A stretch of DNA of 64,000 nt, from contig JAMJFZ010004031.1 of the NCBI GenBank assembly GCA_026225945.1, positions 5,388,001 through 5,452,000 on the forward strand. Reading direction: 5' to 3'. Below the pieces are notes generated by a model, which saw nothing but the letters and a program-made list of their open reading frames with translations, was not told the DNA's origin and did not search any database. The position numbers were made by a program, and so were the translations under genes. Of this stretch, positions 11,379 to 22,410 are shown one piece after another (positions within the stretch are counted from its first letter, which is position 1; each line of letters opens with the position of its first letter). This DNA comes from Cricetomys ansorgei (lineage: Eukaryota; Chordata; Mammalia; Rodentia; Nesomyidae).

Positions 11379-11877
11379 GTGACGACTTGCTGCCGGTGTG
11401 AAAGTCACTCTCGTGTCGTGTCACGCACACGCCATCCCCATTCTCATCATGGCTCCTCACCGTCTAAATCTCACGAGCCTTCACCACCCATCTGCCTTGT
11501 CCTGTCACTCTCGTTCCTAACTCCCAGCTTTTCTCTGGATTGTTACTAATAGATGAGGATTCGTTTTAATGTCTTCTGGTTGATATAGACTCCAGGATTC
11601 GAGACAAAATCGTGCACTGTGAAAGTCTCTACTAGAACGTTGCATAGATTATAATATGAACAATACAACAAAGAGAAGGAACCTGTCCCAGTCTCTTCTC
11701 CCCAGTTCCGTTTTTCTCTTAGTCATACTGTTTTGGTAGTTTTGCCAACACTGTGGATGATCAAGACAAGTCAGTGGTGGTTAATGAAGTGTCTGTAGAT
11801 AATGGGGAAAACCCTGCCTCTTTTCCCAGTTAATTTGTTGACCTATTATTACATTTCTTTTGAAATCATATAACCAG
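11379..11877 (+). other. Intron 11
   Basis: A 499-nt intron. Nothing notable was seen beyond the splice signals GTGACG and TAACCAG. Confidence 0.8.
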
Positions 11878-12015
11878 ATAATGAAGGAAAGTAGGAAAAC
11901 TGTGGTACCCAAAGTCATAGTTGCCACGCCCAAGATTAAAGAGCAAGATTTAGTATCAAGAACTAGAGAAGCCGTCACTACCAAAAGAGATCAAGTCCAA
12001 ATAACTCAGGAAAAG
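11878..12015 (+). CDS. Ttn: Titin exon 12: Z-repeat 5
   Basis: A 138-nt exon of 46 codons, phase 0-0, reading IMKESRKTVVPKVIVATPKI, then KEQDLVSRTREAVTTKRDQV and QITQEK. The RKTVVPKVIVATPK core is the closest relative of the decayed repeat at 13126. Confidence 0.97.
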
Positions 12016-12501
12016 GTGAATGCAGATATTTGGGATGTGGAAGGTTCATCTTTAAGTTAATCTCTAGTAAACCATTAACTGTTACAGAGTATGAATTATT
12101 AATCTGGTTTGTTTTGTAAATTAATTACTAAGATTAGCAAATATGTGACTGAGTACCATTAATTTCTTCTTCACACTTGGTAGTCACCCACCTATAACAT
12201 TTGTGATTCATTTTGTTCATCGTTATTATTATTCGCATGAGCATTATCATTTTAGTTTAATTTCTAAAAGGCAATATAGGCAAGCGTCTAGAGATTATTT
12301 TGCAGCTAACGTTGCTAGTTCTGTGAGTCTCAGTTATTCTATGCAAGCACTGCTAAGTGAGCATTTAACCCTGAATGATGTTCTCTTTGCATCCCACTAG
12401 CAGGGGAATAGAATGCGTGTGCGTGGGGGGAGGAGGAGGGGTCGTGTCCTGTGTGTCTGAGGCCTATACAACTTAAACTTTGCTTTTACCGTAATGATCA
12501 G
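12016..12501 (+). other. Intron 12
   Basis: A 486-nt intron with a G-rich patch near 12424-12440. No repeat was recognised. The acceptor is GATCAG. Confidence 0.8.
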
Positions 12502-12639
12502 ATGAGAAAGGAAGCTGAAAAAACTGCCTTGTCAACCATAGCAGTTGCTACTGCTAAAGCCAAAGAACAAGAAGCAGTTCTGAGATCTAGAGAAGCCATG
12601 GCCGCTAGACAAGAACACATCCAAGTTACCCATGGAAAG
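12502..12639 (+). CDS. Ttn: Titin exon 13: Z-repeat 6
   Basis: A 138-nt exon of 46 codons, phase 0-0, reading MRKEAEKTALSTIAVATAKA, then KEQEAVLRSREAMAARQEHI and QVTHGK. The donor is GTGACT. Being frame-neutral, it can be skipped without disturbing the protein. Confidence 0.97.
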
Positions 12640-13125
12640 GTGACTGTGTTATTCCAACTGTGCGATCCACGATAATCTATTAATACCACACCTCATGCGA
12701 AACCTCCATCATAACACATTAATACCAAACATCCATCCTCTTGTGTAGATGACACTTATTAATCAGATTTGATTTGCAGCTAATTAAGGAATTGGAAACT
12801 AAAAAGTAAAATTATTTATTTTTGTTAACTTTGGGACATATTTCTTTCCCAGTTTGTTTTTAATCATGGTTTTCAACGTTTTATTATTAACACCTAGAAA
12901 TCCTCCGCAAGTTAATAACTGAGATTGCATGTGGGGTAATTTTAAGAGACTCAACGAATGTAAAAACATAAATAAATAATGGTGGTGAGGAGTCACACAA
13001 TGGGGGGAGGGTTTATGTGTTGAGTCATAAGTTTGATGCTTTATGCTACAATCTGAAGATTTATCTCAGTTACCTCTAGTTTTCTTCATGGGAAACTTTA
13101 ACTTTTTTCTCCCTGTAAATCTCAG

Positions 13126-13256
13126 AAGAAAGAAACTAGAAAAAAAATTATAGAGCCTGTTGTAGCTGCTTCCTCTGAAGCTAAGCAAATACTGTATTGA
13201 GAAAATCTAGAGAGAGCTATATCCAAGCAGAACAGTTACACATAACTGTGTGAAAG
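13126..13256 (+). pseudogene. Decayed Z-repeat exon A
   Basis: After an intact polypyrimidine/acceptor (TTTTTTCTCCCTGTAAATCTCAG), the sequence reads KKETRKKIIEPVVAASSEAK then QILY-stop, aligning with Z-repeat 5. A one-base shift then recovers a Z-repeat-like tail, with EQLHIT before a second stop. The expected donor position reads AAG/ATTACC, so GT is lost. The length is 131 nt against 138 for working repeats. It appears to be a disabled copy; inclusion would stop translation. Confidence 0.8.
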
Positions 13257-13621
13257 ATTACCGTGTCTATTTGCCGATATACAAATCCCACGAATAACCT
13301 ACCTCCCAGACTACAGTCCCCTCTAAGTAGTCTATTTATCTGAGTTTATCCGCCATTAACTGGCCATTGAAGTTTTTAGTTTTGTTGACATTGTTTGTGT
13401 CCTCGCGATTTCCCCCAGGGTGACTTCTATCACAAGATCTTTAATTATTTTTTTTTTCCAAGACAAGATTTAAACTTTTATCTAAGTCTACTACTTAACG
13501 ACTTCTAGAAGTCTCATATGCAAGCCTTACCGGGAGCCATATTTCAAGAATTATGCTTAATTTTCATTCCTGTCCTAGTTCACATAAATGTGATTGTCTT
13601 GTTTTTGTTGCTGAATATTAA

Positions 13622-13756
13622 CTGAGGATGTTGGCTAGGAAAGTGCCCCTATCTAAGCTGATAGTGACCACGACAAAGCCTACTGAGCCAGCCACACTGC
13701 CATTGACTACAGAAGGACTGGCCATTAAGCAAGAACAAATATATTTGCAAGAGAAG
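13622..13756 (+). pseudogene. Decayed Z-repeat exon B
   Basis: 135 nt, open throughout, aligning codon for codon with the first 19 residues of Z-repeat 6 (LRMLARKVPLSKLIVTTTK) and ending GLAIKQEQIYLQEK. Both splice sites look destroyed: the position before the first codon reads TTAA instead of AG, and after the last AAG comes ATGAAA instead of GT. A GTAGTG seven bases further on would put the frame out. It is probably non-functional. Confidence 0.72.
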
Positions 13757-14756
13757 ATGAAAGGTAGTGCCGTGGAGGTGAAACACATTGTTTTATCCAT
13801 CATCAGGCCATGTACCTCATCTATCAGGAGCCTATGTGCTCCCAGTGGTCCATTTAATTGCTTTACTCCTCAACAAAGCGTGAGAGATGATTAGATTCGG
13901 TCTGAGTCCTCCAGAGGCACAGTTAGCGTTTCTAGTTATAAATGACCACATTGCACAACACTTTCTTAAATGGTGTAAATTGGGGTCTCCTAACCCAATT
14001 TGTGTTCATGCTTATCTGGGTTCCAAGAATAAAAAAAGACATTTAAGTCTCCTAAGAAATAAGAACAGCTACAAGCATTAAGTATTCATTTACAGTTGTC
14101 CATCAAGCAGCATATGCATATGGATTTTGATATATCTTAGTTCAAGAAGAAGGTACATTCTTCCACAATTTAAAATATACTACCAGAGTTAAGACTTTGG
14201 GGGCATCCTTTTAAAATTAGGAGCAAGATTTGTTATCTCAGTTGTGTGGTTTTTGGTCAACTGCAACCTTTGGTCAACTGCAAGTTTTCTCATCATTAGG
14301 ATAAAACTAAAACTCAGGATTCCCTCATATCACAGACTCCTCGAAAGGTACCAATGAAATACACTGAGGATTCAGTTTCTCCAGACAGAGTAATATGTTT
14401 GTGTTAGTGCTCTTTGCTGAAGATAAACATGTCAAAACATCTATAAAGTCAACTAATTACCCATGTGTTTTTATAAAAGAAGCCAACAAATGAAATAATT
14501 AACTGACTTGAGCTTCATATTTTATATATATATTTGTATATATGTATGTACATATGTATACATATATACACACACATTGATATATAGATGATATAGATAT
14601 AGATATAGTCTTCTAAAGTACAATCTGAAGGGAAGATGGTATTTGCAGTCTTTCCAGTCAGATTAGATTTTTATGCTTCTGAGAAGGAAATGCTTAATAA
14701 ATTTCATGGTCATTAAGGGCTCAATTCCACCTTTTAAAAGGCCTTGTTTACTTTTT

Positions 14757-14925
14757 TGTTTGTTTGCTTGCTTGCTTTTTGAGACAGGGTTTCTCTGTAT
14801 AGCCTTGGTTGTCCTGGAACTCACTCAGGAGGCAGAGGCAGGATTCGAACTCAGAGATCTGCCTGCCTCTGCCTCCCGAGTGCTGGCAGTAAAAGCATGC
14901 ACCACCACTGCCTGGCAGGCCTTGT
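14757..14925 (-). mobile_element. Rearranged B1 SINE, antisense
   Basis: The + strand reads TTTTTGAGACAGGGTTTCTC and CTTGGTTGTCCTGGAACTCA, then ACTCAGGAGGCAGAGGCAGG, a sense-orientation B1 segment, then ATCTGCCTGCCTCTGCCTCC in antisense orientation again. An internal segment is therefore inverted or inserted. Confidence 0.85.
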
Positions 14926-15942
14926 TTACTTTTTTAAGGTGTCTAGGGCACATTTCAGATGCACATTAAACGGTAGTGTTAGCAGAAGCAAAGACTAGAG
15001 ATTAAAGTGCACTGGATGGCCACAACAACGTGACCTTCTGGAATGTTTCCAGCGCTGCACAGAGCTAGAGTACACACGCCTCATCAAGCTGCTTCACTTT
15101 CTTTACAAGAACTCCTTTGCAAACTGTGTTCTCATTCGTGTTAATCAGATTCATAGGAAGGAGGAAATAATATTTGTCTCTCTCTTTGCTTTAACTCCCA
15201 GCAAAGATGAAAGCAAATTGAACGTCAGTGTGAAAGGTTGTTCTCTGGAATCCAAACATGATAACGCTTTCATTTCAATCACAATGTTTTCCTTTGTGTA
15301 CTTTAAGAGAGCTATTTTTCTAATAGATTGAATAAAGCTTATCCCCAGTGAGTCATAAGTAAGCTCGGGTGCTCATTCTATGGTCGGGAGCTTTCATTTT
15401 ATCTCACATTTGCATGCAGCCGTGTCACTTGCAGCATGGATGTTTCTGGATGTGATGAGGACAGTCTTTGAGCACACCTTTTTCCTGTTGCCATGTCAAC
15501 ATTAGACTAAACGATTGACTAAAATAATAAAAATAATCAACGAAGACAACCCACTCCAAAGTTCTTTTTTCCTAGTCGATACTGTCTGCCTAGCCTAGTA
15601 AATTGCTGGAAAGATTCAAAATGTCCTTAGGATTTTATATACGTATTGTCTTGTCTTGTGTCTGTCTGATCTGCTGTCTAGCATAATTAAGCAGATAGAG
15701 TATATCTAAACAGAAGACTGCAGTATAATAATTAATGGAATACAAATTCTTAAAAGAGTCAGATTATGTTTCTGAGCAATTGACATAGCTAGATAACATG
15801 AACACTCTATACTATTCATACTTTTCACTGTCGTCTGTTCTGAGTAGCTAGAGGAGCTATCCCAGGAGCATGTCCCTGGGAGGAGATGTCCAACTGTGAC
15901 TTTGACATTACTGTCTCCTAACTCGGGAAACCCTGTCTCCAG

Positions 15943-16236
15943 GTGGGCGTTGGGAAAAAGGCAGAAGCTGTGGCAACAGTCGTAGCCGCCGTGGACCAGG
16001 CCCGTGTGCGAGAGCCCAGAGAACCCGGGCATGTAGAAGAGTCATATGCTCAGCAGACCACGCTAGAGTACGGCTATAAGGAACTCGTTTCCACCACAAA
16101 GGTGCCTGAGCAGCCCCAGCGCCCAGCCTCAGAACCCCACGTTGTCCCCAAAGCAGTCAAGCCTGTCGTGATTCAGGCTCCTTCTGAGACTCACATCAAA
16201 ACTACTGACCAAATGGGAATGCACATATCGTCACAG
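15943..16236 (+). CDS. Ttn: Titin exon 14: Z-repeat 7 and linker
   Basis: A 294-nt, phase 0-0 exon of 98 codons. It starts VGVGKKAEAVATVVAAVDQA, the strongest alpha-actinin-binding type of Z-repeat. It continues RVREPREPGHVEESYAQQTT and then a Pro-rich linker (PQRPASEPHVVPKAVKPVV) that ends MGMHISSQ. The donor is GTGAGC. Confidence 0.97.
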
Positions 16237-16328
16237 GTGAGCCTGTGCTGCTGCGTTTGGCTGTGTGGGGGAAAGCGTGCGGTGGGCACCTGGTGAACAG
16301 TGACGTCACTGAGTTTCATTTCATGCAG

Positions 16329-16451
16329 GTCAAGAAAACTACAGATATCGCGACCGAAAGATTAGTCCATGTGGATAAACGCCCCCGCACAGCAAGCCCT
16401 CACTTTACTGTCTCAAAAATTACTGTACCTAAGACAGAGCATGGATATGAG
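16329..16451 (+). CDS. Ttn: Titin exon 15: Z-disc linker
   Basis: A 123-nt, phase 0-0 exon of 41 codons reading VKKTTDIATERLVHVDKRPR, then TASPHFTVSKITVPKTEHGY and E. It is a basic, Ser/Thr-rich linker with a TASP motif. The intron before it is only 92 nt. Confidence 0.97.
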
Positions 16452-17781
16452 GTAAGATGTGGAGCATAATAAAGAAATGGTTAACTAAAAAAGAACAGTT
16501 CTTTGCTCTTGATGGAGAGCATCTTTGTGTAGCCAATGTGGGTCCCCTTTTGATGAGGTACCAGTGTTCATGGCGACTTAAATGCCTGAGCTTTGTCTTT
16601 CAAAAATGCCCTCCTAGGGTGAAAGCCATAAAACATTATCATCCAACCCCGAGGAGACAAAATCCACACAGGCTTTTCTGTTCTTCTTTCAGAGATGGCT
16701 CAGACTCAGTGGCTTTGATTACCATGTATTTCTCAGGCTTGTAAACGGTAGTAGTTTATATAGTGTAGTGTTCCATACGCTGCAAGGCACTTCAGAGTAA
16801 CTTAACTGCAGGTATTTTAATAAGAGAAGGCAGTGAGAAGTCATATTCTTGTGATCCATATGGCAAAGTGGAGAAGGTTTTCACTTTTCACATAGATTTG
16901 TGGCTGTCAGTCAAATGTGCAATCACAATATTCTTAGAATTGATCAATTTACAAGAGTTAGTTTGAGCTCCCCATTATAATGGTTCCAAATGCAGCATTC
17001 ATTACCGTAACATGACAGTTAAATTGGATTGTGGAATGAAAGCCCTGGACTAGTCCTGCTTCTGATTGTTATTAGCTGCCATCAGGGAAACATATAGCAA
17101 GCCTCAATATTAATTACTGGGATTTTTGTAATAACAACTTGCCCTTTCTGTCCTCAAAGTATCATAAGCAATGTATAACACCTGTGTTTGGGGACAGTCT
17201 CAAGTTACTACTGACACCAAATAACCACACACACTTCCCAGAATAGAAACAATAAGAAAGCTATCAGCATACTTGTCTGAGTGTATCTGAATGTCTGCTT
17301 TCACCTTTCAGGTATGCTTGTGGCTGACAACGAAATGCACAGCCACAAAGCACTGCTTAGAATTTGCCAGTGTTTTAAGTTTTTATTTCGAATTCCCTGT
17401 TATAATGCAGGTTCTGAATACAGCATTAGGCAGAACTGAGTGAAAAAAATTCCTGACTGAGCTCTAGAAGAGCCATAAAATAAAGGGCATTCCTTGCAAC
17501 TCTTCAAAGGGGTTATTTTAAAGTTCACTAACTAGACAGAAATAACAAAATAGCTTTATAAATCAGCGGACTCAACCTTCTCGCTAGCTGTAAGACTGAC
17601 AATAAAAGTCTTTGGCCATAGAGACAATAGACCAAAGCCAGCCATGGTGCACATGCCTGTATGTAATGCCAGCACTTGGCGGCAGACCGCCTAAGGCTCA
17701 ATACTGAGATTCCCATGAGAAGCATTTCTGAATGGCTTGCAGAGCTGTCGTGTAACGCCATGTCTTTGCTCTTCCATCCAG
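16452..17781 (+). other. Intron 15
   Basis: A 1.3-kb intron with a partial B1-like fragment at about 17637-17710. The rest is AT-rich unique sequence. The acceptor ATCCAG ends at 17781. Confidence 0.8.
17637..17710 (+). mobile_element. B1 fragment
   Basis: GCCAGCCATGGTGCACATGC, CTGTATGTAATGCCAGCACT and TGGCGGCAGA match the 5' part of B1/7SL-type SINEs with decay. Confidence 0.6.
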
Positions 17782-18072
17782 GCATCAATAGCTGGCACTG
17801 CTATTGCCACATTACAAAAAGAGTTGTCAGCCACATCTTCTACTCAGAAGATCACCAAATCAGTGAAGGCACCCACCGTAAAGCCCGGAGAGGCGAGAGT
17901 AAGGGCGGAGCCCACCCCTTCCCCTCAGTTTCCCTTTGCTGACATGCCAGCGCCAGAAACTACTTACAAGAGTCAAGCTGGCATTGAGGTGAAAAAGGAA
18001 GTCGGGGTGAGCATCAGCGGCAGCACTGTCCATGAGGAGCACTTGGAAGTACTGCGCAGGCGTGAAGCCAAG
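17782..18072 (+). CDS. Ttn: Titin exon 16: Z-disc linker
   Basis: A 291-nt, phase 0-0 exon of 97 codons beginning ASIAGTAIATLQKELSATSS. Next comes a Lys/Pro-rich stretch (KSVKAPTVKPGEARVRAEPT), then PSPQFPFADMPAPE, then a charged segment ending EEHLEVLRRREAK. It connects the Z-repeats to the Z3 Ig domain. No Ig fold was seen. Confidence 0.97.
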
Positions 18073-18290
18073 GTGAGTCACCGAGTCACGGGTGGTGACT
18101 GGCTAGGAGGGGCTCTTCCCCACTTCCTGTGCTCAAGCATCTTTTTATCAAGCAAGCTGTGGAAGGGGAGGTGGGTTTTTGTTTGTTTTTGTTTTTCAGA
18201 AATACTTTTATAACTTTGCAAGTACTGATGGCTCCTGAGATTTTCCTTAACTTTATGGGCATTTTATAACCTCCTTTCTCAACACTGTAG

Positions 18291-18356
18291 GTAACAGAAG
18301 CAGCAAGAGTGCCTGCACCTGCTGAAGTCCCTGTTACCCCACCTACCTTAGTCTCG
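18291..18356 (+). CDS. Ttn: Titin exon 17: short Pro-rich linker
   Basis: A 66-nt exon of 22 codons, phase 0-0, reading VTEAARVPAPAEVPVTPPTL then VS. The acceptor is ACTGTAG and the donor GTGAGT. Confidence 0.96.
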
Positions 18357-19048
18357 GTGAGTGAACACATCGGGCCCCTATTTACCTGTGCTCAAACCCC
18401 TTCAACACATGCTTTCAAAGATCAACGTCTCAACGCTTTCCAGAAAGTGCCATTCGTGGGTTTACAAACTCTGCCTTTCACACACTGCCCTATCTGGCCA
18501 GGAAAGGGGAATTCTATGCAGCGACTATCATTCATGTACTTAGTGACCCTGATATGTTTAAGACATTTAGGAGCTGTGGCGATATAAAGGCTCTTTTACA
18601 ATTGAGCCCCCTTGGAAGAGTTTGCCATTAGTGGAAATGTACGAAAAGAGACAAAGCTAATAAAACATCGAAGGTTCTCAGCACCCTGATGGACAGAGCA
18701 TGGGCAGGTCTTCAGCTCCAGCTAGGGATCCCATGGAAAAGCTTTGTTGGTTGACAGCATTTGCTGCTGTGCATTGCAGCTTCTCTAAAATGCAAACTTA
18801 TGAGAATAACAGAAGCTTCTCAATTATATCACATTAATATAATTCCACCACAGAGTTTGGGACATGCCTGGCATTGGGTTAAAGTTGGGAATATTCCAAG
18901 CCAGTGTGTGCTAATTGTTCTGGAGTCCTCATCATAGGTCCTTTGTGCCGATTAAAATGTTCAAGCCCCAACCAAGTATGTGCCCTAATACATAGAGGTG
19001 GCTAATGAATATGTGCACGGTAGTAGTTCCTTTCTCTTCTCTTTTCAG
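18357..19048 (+). other. Intron 17
   Basis: A 692-nt intron of unique sequence with the acceptor CTTTTCAG. No repeat was recognised. Confidence 0.8.
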
Positions 19049-19307
19049 GGCTTAAAAAATGTGACTGTCATAGAAGGCGAATCTGTCACCTTGGAGTGCC
19101 ACATCTCTGGATACCCATCCCCCAAGGTGACATGGTACCGAGAAGACTACCAAATCGAAAGTTCCATCGATTTCCAGATAACCTTCCAGAGTGGCATTGC
19201 TCGTCTCATGATCCGCGAAGCCTTCGCTGAAGACAGCGGGCGTTTTACGTGCAGTGCTGTGAACGAGGCCGGCACCGTCAGCACTTCCTGCTATCTTGCT
19301 GTGCAAG
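19049..19307 (+). CDS. Ttn: Titin exon 18: Ig domain Z3
   Basis: A 259-nt exon, phase 0 in and phase 1 out, reading GLKNVTVIEGESVTLECHIS through VTWYRED and EDSGRFTCSAVN to CYLAVQ. The Cys, Trp and DxGxFxC landmarks are all present. Confidence 0.97.
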
Positions 19308-19511
19308 GTTAGTGGCTCCCTTCTTGATCTTGAAGTCTGGGCCTCCCCTTTCAGCAGCCACACCCTTGTGTGGCAGTTTCTGCACGTGTCATCGTGCTAT
19401 CTTGTGTGGAAGTTACAAAATAAACTACAGGGCCCTCTAGCTCTAACACCGACTGCGGTCACTAATGGAGCAGACTAGAGGCTCACTCCAGTGTCGCCTT
19501 TTGTCCTCTAG

Positions 19512-19572
19512 TGTCAGAAGACTTCGAAAAGGAAACAACTCTGACTGAGAAATTTGCCACAGAAGAGAAACG
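19512..19572 (+). CDS. Ttn: Titin exon 19: acidic linker
   Basis: A 61-nt exon, phase 1 in and phase 2 out, reading VSEDFEKETTLTEKFATEEK and the first two bases of an Arg codon. The donor is GTAAGC. Frame continuity with exons 18 and 20 supports it. Confidence 0.95.
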
Positions 19573-19688
19573 GTAAGCCATCCTTTCACCAGTTAACTGC
19601 TGTCTCTGCATGGTTTTGACGCTTCTTTCCTGTACGTATTGGTCCATTGCTACCTAGTAGCTAATAGAAATGGCATTTTTCTTCTCAG

Positions 19689-19904
19689 CTTTGTCGAGTC
19701 AAGAGATGTGGTAATGACTGACACCAGCATCACGGAGGAGCAGGCAGGGCCCGGAGAACCTGCCGCGCCCTTCTTCATTACAAAGCCAGTGGTACAGAAA
19801 CTGGTGGAAGGTGGCAGCGTTGTATTTGAATGCCAGATCGGTGGCAACCCAAAGCCCCATGTCTACTGGAAAAAATCTGGTATTCCTCTCACCACTGGAT
19901 ACAG
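19689..19904 (+). CDS. Ttn: Titin exon 20: first part of Ig domain Z4
   Basis: A 216-nt exon, phase 2 in and phase 2 out. It reads [20 protein letters not shown], then [20 protein letters not shown] with VFECQIGG and VYWKKSG, and ends TTGYR. The donor is GTACTT. The domain is completed by the next exon. Confidence 0.96.
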
Positions 19905-21092
19905 GTACTTTGATGGCGGGATAATAGAATTCTCCATGGTGTGATATAAAGCTATATAACTATAAGGCTATATAGCTAGCTAGCTAGCGCATACATATAT
20001 ACACACATACATACACAGATTCATAGATAGATTGATAGACAGATATTCTGAAGAGTATCCAGATATATAGATATCCCAAAGAGAAGTAGAACTTGCCTTT
20101 CTCATCAAGCCCTGAATGAAGATTCACTCATAATGAAGACTTCTTAGTTATTCTGGAGTATTTTTTATATTCTCACCCAGTTTGGAGGGTTGTTTCTGTT
20201 TTAGTTTTTGTGGTATAAGACATTGGCATACGGCTTCTTACATGCTAGACAGGCACACTACCATATATAATTATATTCCCAGACCTTCAGACAGAGTTTT
20301 CTTAAGAAATAAAGCTTTGCAAGAAAAGGAGAAGGAAGACATATCTTAACAGCTGCAGTTTATTTAACTGATAGTGTTACACCCAATGCCAGAAAATATT
20401 TGAACGTCAACAAATGCATATTGTAATTAAACTGCCAGACAATAAAAACAGAGGTTATGTAATGAGGCAAGCTAGTTATGCGTTAAAACCTGTATTAATA
20501 CATTTTTGCAATTGAATGAAAGGACAATGTGAACATACAGGTGTCATTTCTTATGAATTGGAACTGCAGTACAAGGGTCTGAGTGCTGAGGAATTTAGAA
20601 TTTATAGTTCTGATTATTCATTTTACCTTTAAATGAAATAACTAACAAAGAGAAATACTTATTGTTTAAATGCCCATGTTATTGCCAGCATAAGTTCTGA
20701 AGGCATTTACTTCCCTATGTGTCATTGTATTCTGTTACCTATTTTGTTTTATTGTGATGGGTTTCCCTATGTTGCCCAGATAAGCCTGAACTTCTGAGAT
20801 CAAGCAAACCTATATACCTTAGCCTTCCAGGTTTCTGGGACTATCGGTGAATGCTGATATGCTACCTGATTAATCTTTGAAATAGAAACTTTAAGTTGTT
20901 TGCCCCGTATTACGCATTTCATGCATTTTCTCAGTTTTCAACAAATTTATGAGCACTTTTTGATGGTGTTGAGACACAGGTTTCTAGTGACTGAATTCTG
21001 CATCACAGAGCCATTTAGAAGTAAATTCAACTCTTTTACTCTCAAGAGGGTTGATTATGATGGATATTTTCATTTGTTCATTTCCATGAAAG
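19905..21092 (+). other. Intron 20
   Basis: A 1.2-kb AT-rich intron with an ATA/CATA/GATA simple-sequence patch at about 19950-20080 and an old antisense B1-like element. The acceptor TGAAAG is unusually pyrimidine-poor at its end. Confidence 0.8.
20750..20875 (-). mobile_element. Old B1-like SINE, antisense
   Basis: ATTGTGATGGGTTTCCCTAT, GTTGCCCAGATAAGCCTGAA and CTTAGCCTTCCAGGTTTCTG match a diverged antisense 7SL-derived monomer. Confidence 0.6.
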
Positions 21093-21235
21093 ATACAAAG
21101 TGAGTTATAACAAGCAAACCGGTGAATGCAGACTGGTGATTTCTATGACTTTCGCTGATGATGCTGGAGAATACACTATTGTCATCCGTAATAAGCATGG
21201 GGAAACGTCTGCGTCTGCCTCCTTGCTCGAGGAAG
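21093..21235 (+). CDS. Ttn: Titin exon 21: second part of Ig domain Z4
   Basis: A 143-nt exon, phase 2 in and phase 1 out, reading YKVSYNKQTGECRLVISMTF, then ADDAGEYTIVIRNKHGETSA to LLEE. The usual final Cys is replaced (GEYTIV). The donor is GTAAGG. Confidence 0.96.
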
Positions 21236-22204
21236 GTAAGGACAATCCTGAGTAGTTCCTGCACTGTATGAACTGAAATGCAGGATGGAGGCTGTGTGTT
21301 TGCAGAAAGACAAACTGCAGCTTTCCAGATCTCATAGTTGACCCCCGTTCCCTTCAGCCTCAGCTACACAGACTACGCTTTAGACCACAATGCCTTGAAA
21401 GCCACACTGTGGTTAAACTGCTGAGTCCTGATTTCTGTTCTATTTGGTGAAGGACACTTTATGTTGCAGGGAAGATGCAGGGATTCTACCTCCAGATGCC
21501 TTGCAGAACCAGGCAGCTAACATGCCTCAGCACCAGACCTTAGCCATGGCAAATTGGAGGATGCATTCCTTGCCTCCAGAGAGTTGCTCCCTACCTCCCT
21601 TGTGGTGTTGCCTGGCAAACATGTGCCCAGCTCAGTGCTGGAGCCTCCAGTATTTTATAGGAAAGCTGAAAGTCAAGATTTATCAATGTTCATAATTTAA
21701 GAAAAAAAAAAACTGTAGCATCCAGGCCAAATAAAATGTGTCCTTGAGATTCCATTAGTGTCTGCTAGCTTTTCATATTTACAGAAGACCATCCCATATT
21801 CTGTCTCACTTGATCTGCTCCAGACCCCTTAAAGAAAGTTCCCTTTTTATCCTCATTTAGCAGTTAAAGCATAGAAAATTCTGGAAGGTAAATGAATTAT
21901 TAATAGCCTCAGAGCAAATGAGGAGGACCTCTGCGGGGGGGTCCCAAAGGACTGGCTGTTGCAATCAAATTCTGTACACAATAGTTTTACTTGTTAATGT
22001 GCATTTGGTTTGCGGTAAAATTTAATCAATATTTATGGAACAAATTTTGATAACAGAAATTTGTAAAACACGGCTTTGGTTAATTTTTCCTAAGCACAGC
22101 TTGCCTGGTTGAATAGTAGTATGAATGTTTGTTTTTTGTTGTTGCTGTTTGTTTGCTTGTTTTAATAAAAGCACCAAAACTTCACTTACCTTCTTGTCTC
22201 TCAG
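21236..22204 (+). other. Intron 21
   Basis: A 969-nt intron with an A-rich run near 21700 and a GTTT-rich run near 22128. No clear mobile element was seen. Confidence 0.8.
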
Positions 22205-22410
22205 CTGATTATGAGGCACTGGTGAAGTCCCAGCAAGAAATGCTTTACCAGACTCAAATGTCTACATTTATTCAAGAACCCAAAGTGGGAGAAGTAGCAC
22301 CTGGATTTGCATATTCTGAATATGAAAAAGAGTATGAAAAGGAACAAGCCCTAATTAGGAAGAAAATGGCCAAAGATACTGTGATGGTCAGAACTTTTGT
22401 AGAAGACCAA
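22205..22410 (+). CDS. Ttn: Titin exon 22: charged linker
   Basis: A 206-nt exon, phase 1 in and phase 0 out, reading ADYEALVKSQQEMLYQTQMS, then VGEVAPGFAYSEYEKEYEKE, then QALIRKKMAKDTVMVRTFV and EDQ. It is a highly charged segment with predicted helical character and no Ig fold. Confidence 0.97.

Larger units (their letters stand above)
12640..15942 (+). other. Intron 13
   Basis: A 3.3-kb intron containing two decayed Z-repeat exons and an antisense B1, listed separately, and a TATATA/CATATA-rich patch at 14520-14610. The remainder is AT-rich unique sequence. The acceptor TCTCCAG ends at 15942. Confidence 0.85.

Noticed and set aside
15149..15286. Possible third decayed Z-repeat (IHRKEEIIFVSLFALTPSKD after an AG)
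   Set aside because: Only the first 20 or so residues loosely resemble Z-repeat 3. The end motif KQEQ.HIT is absent and there is no donor. It is too weak to separate from chance.
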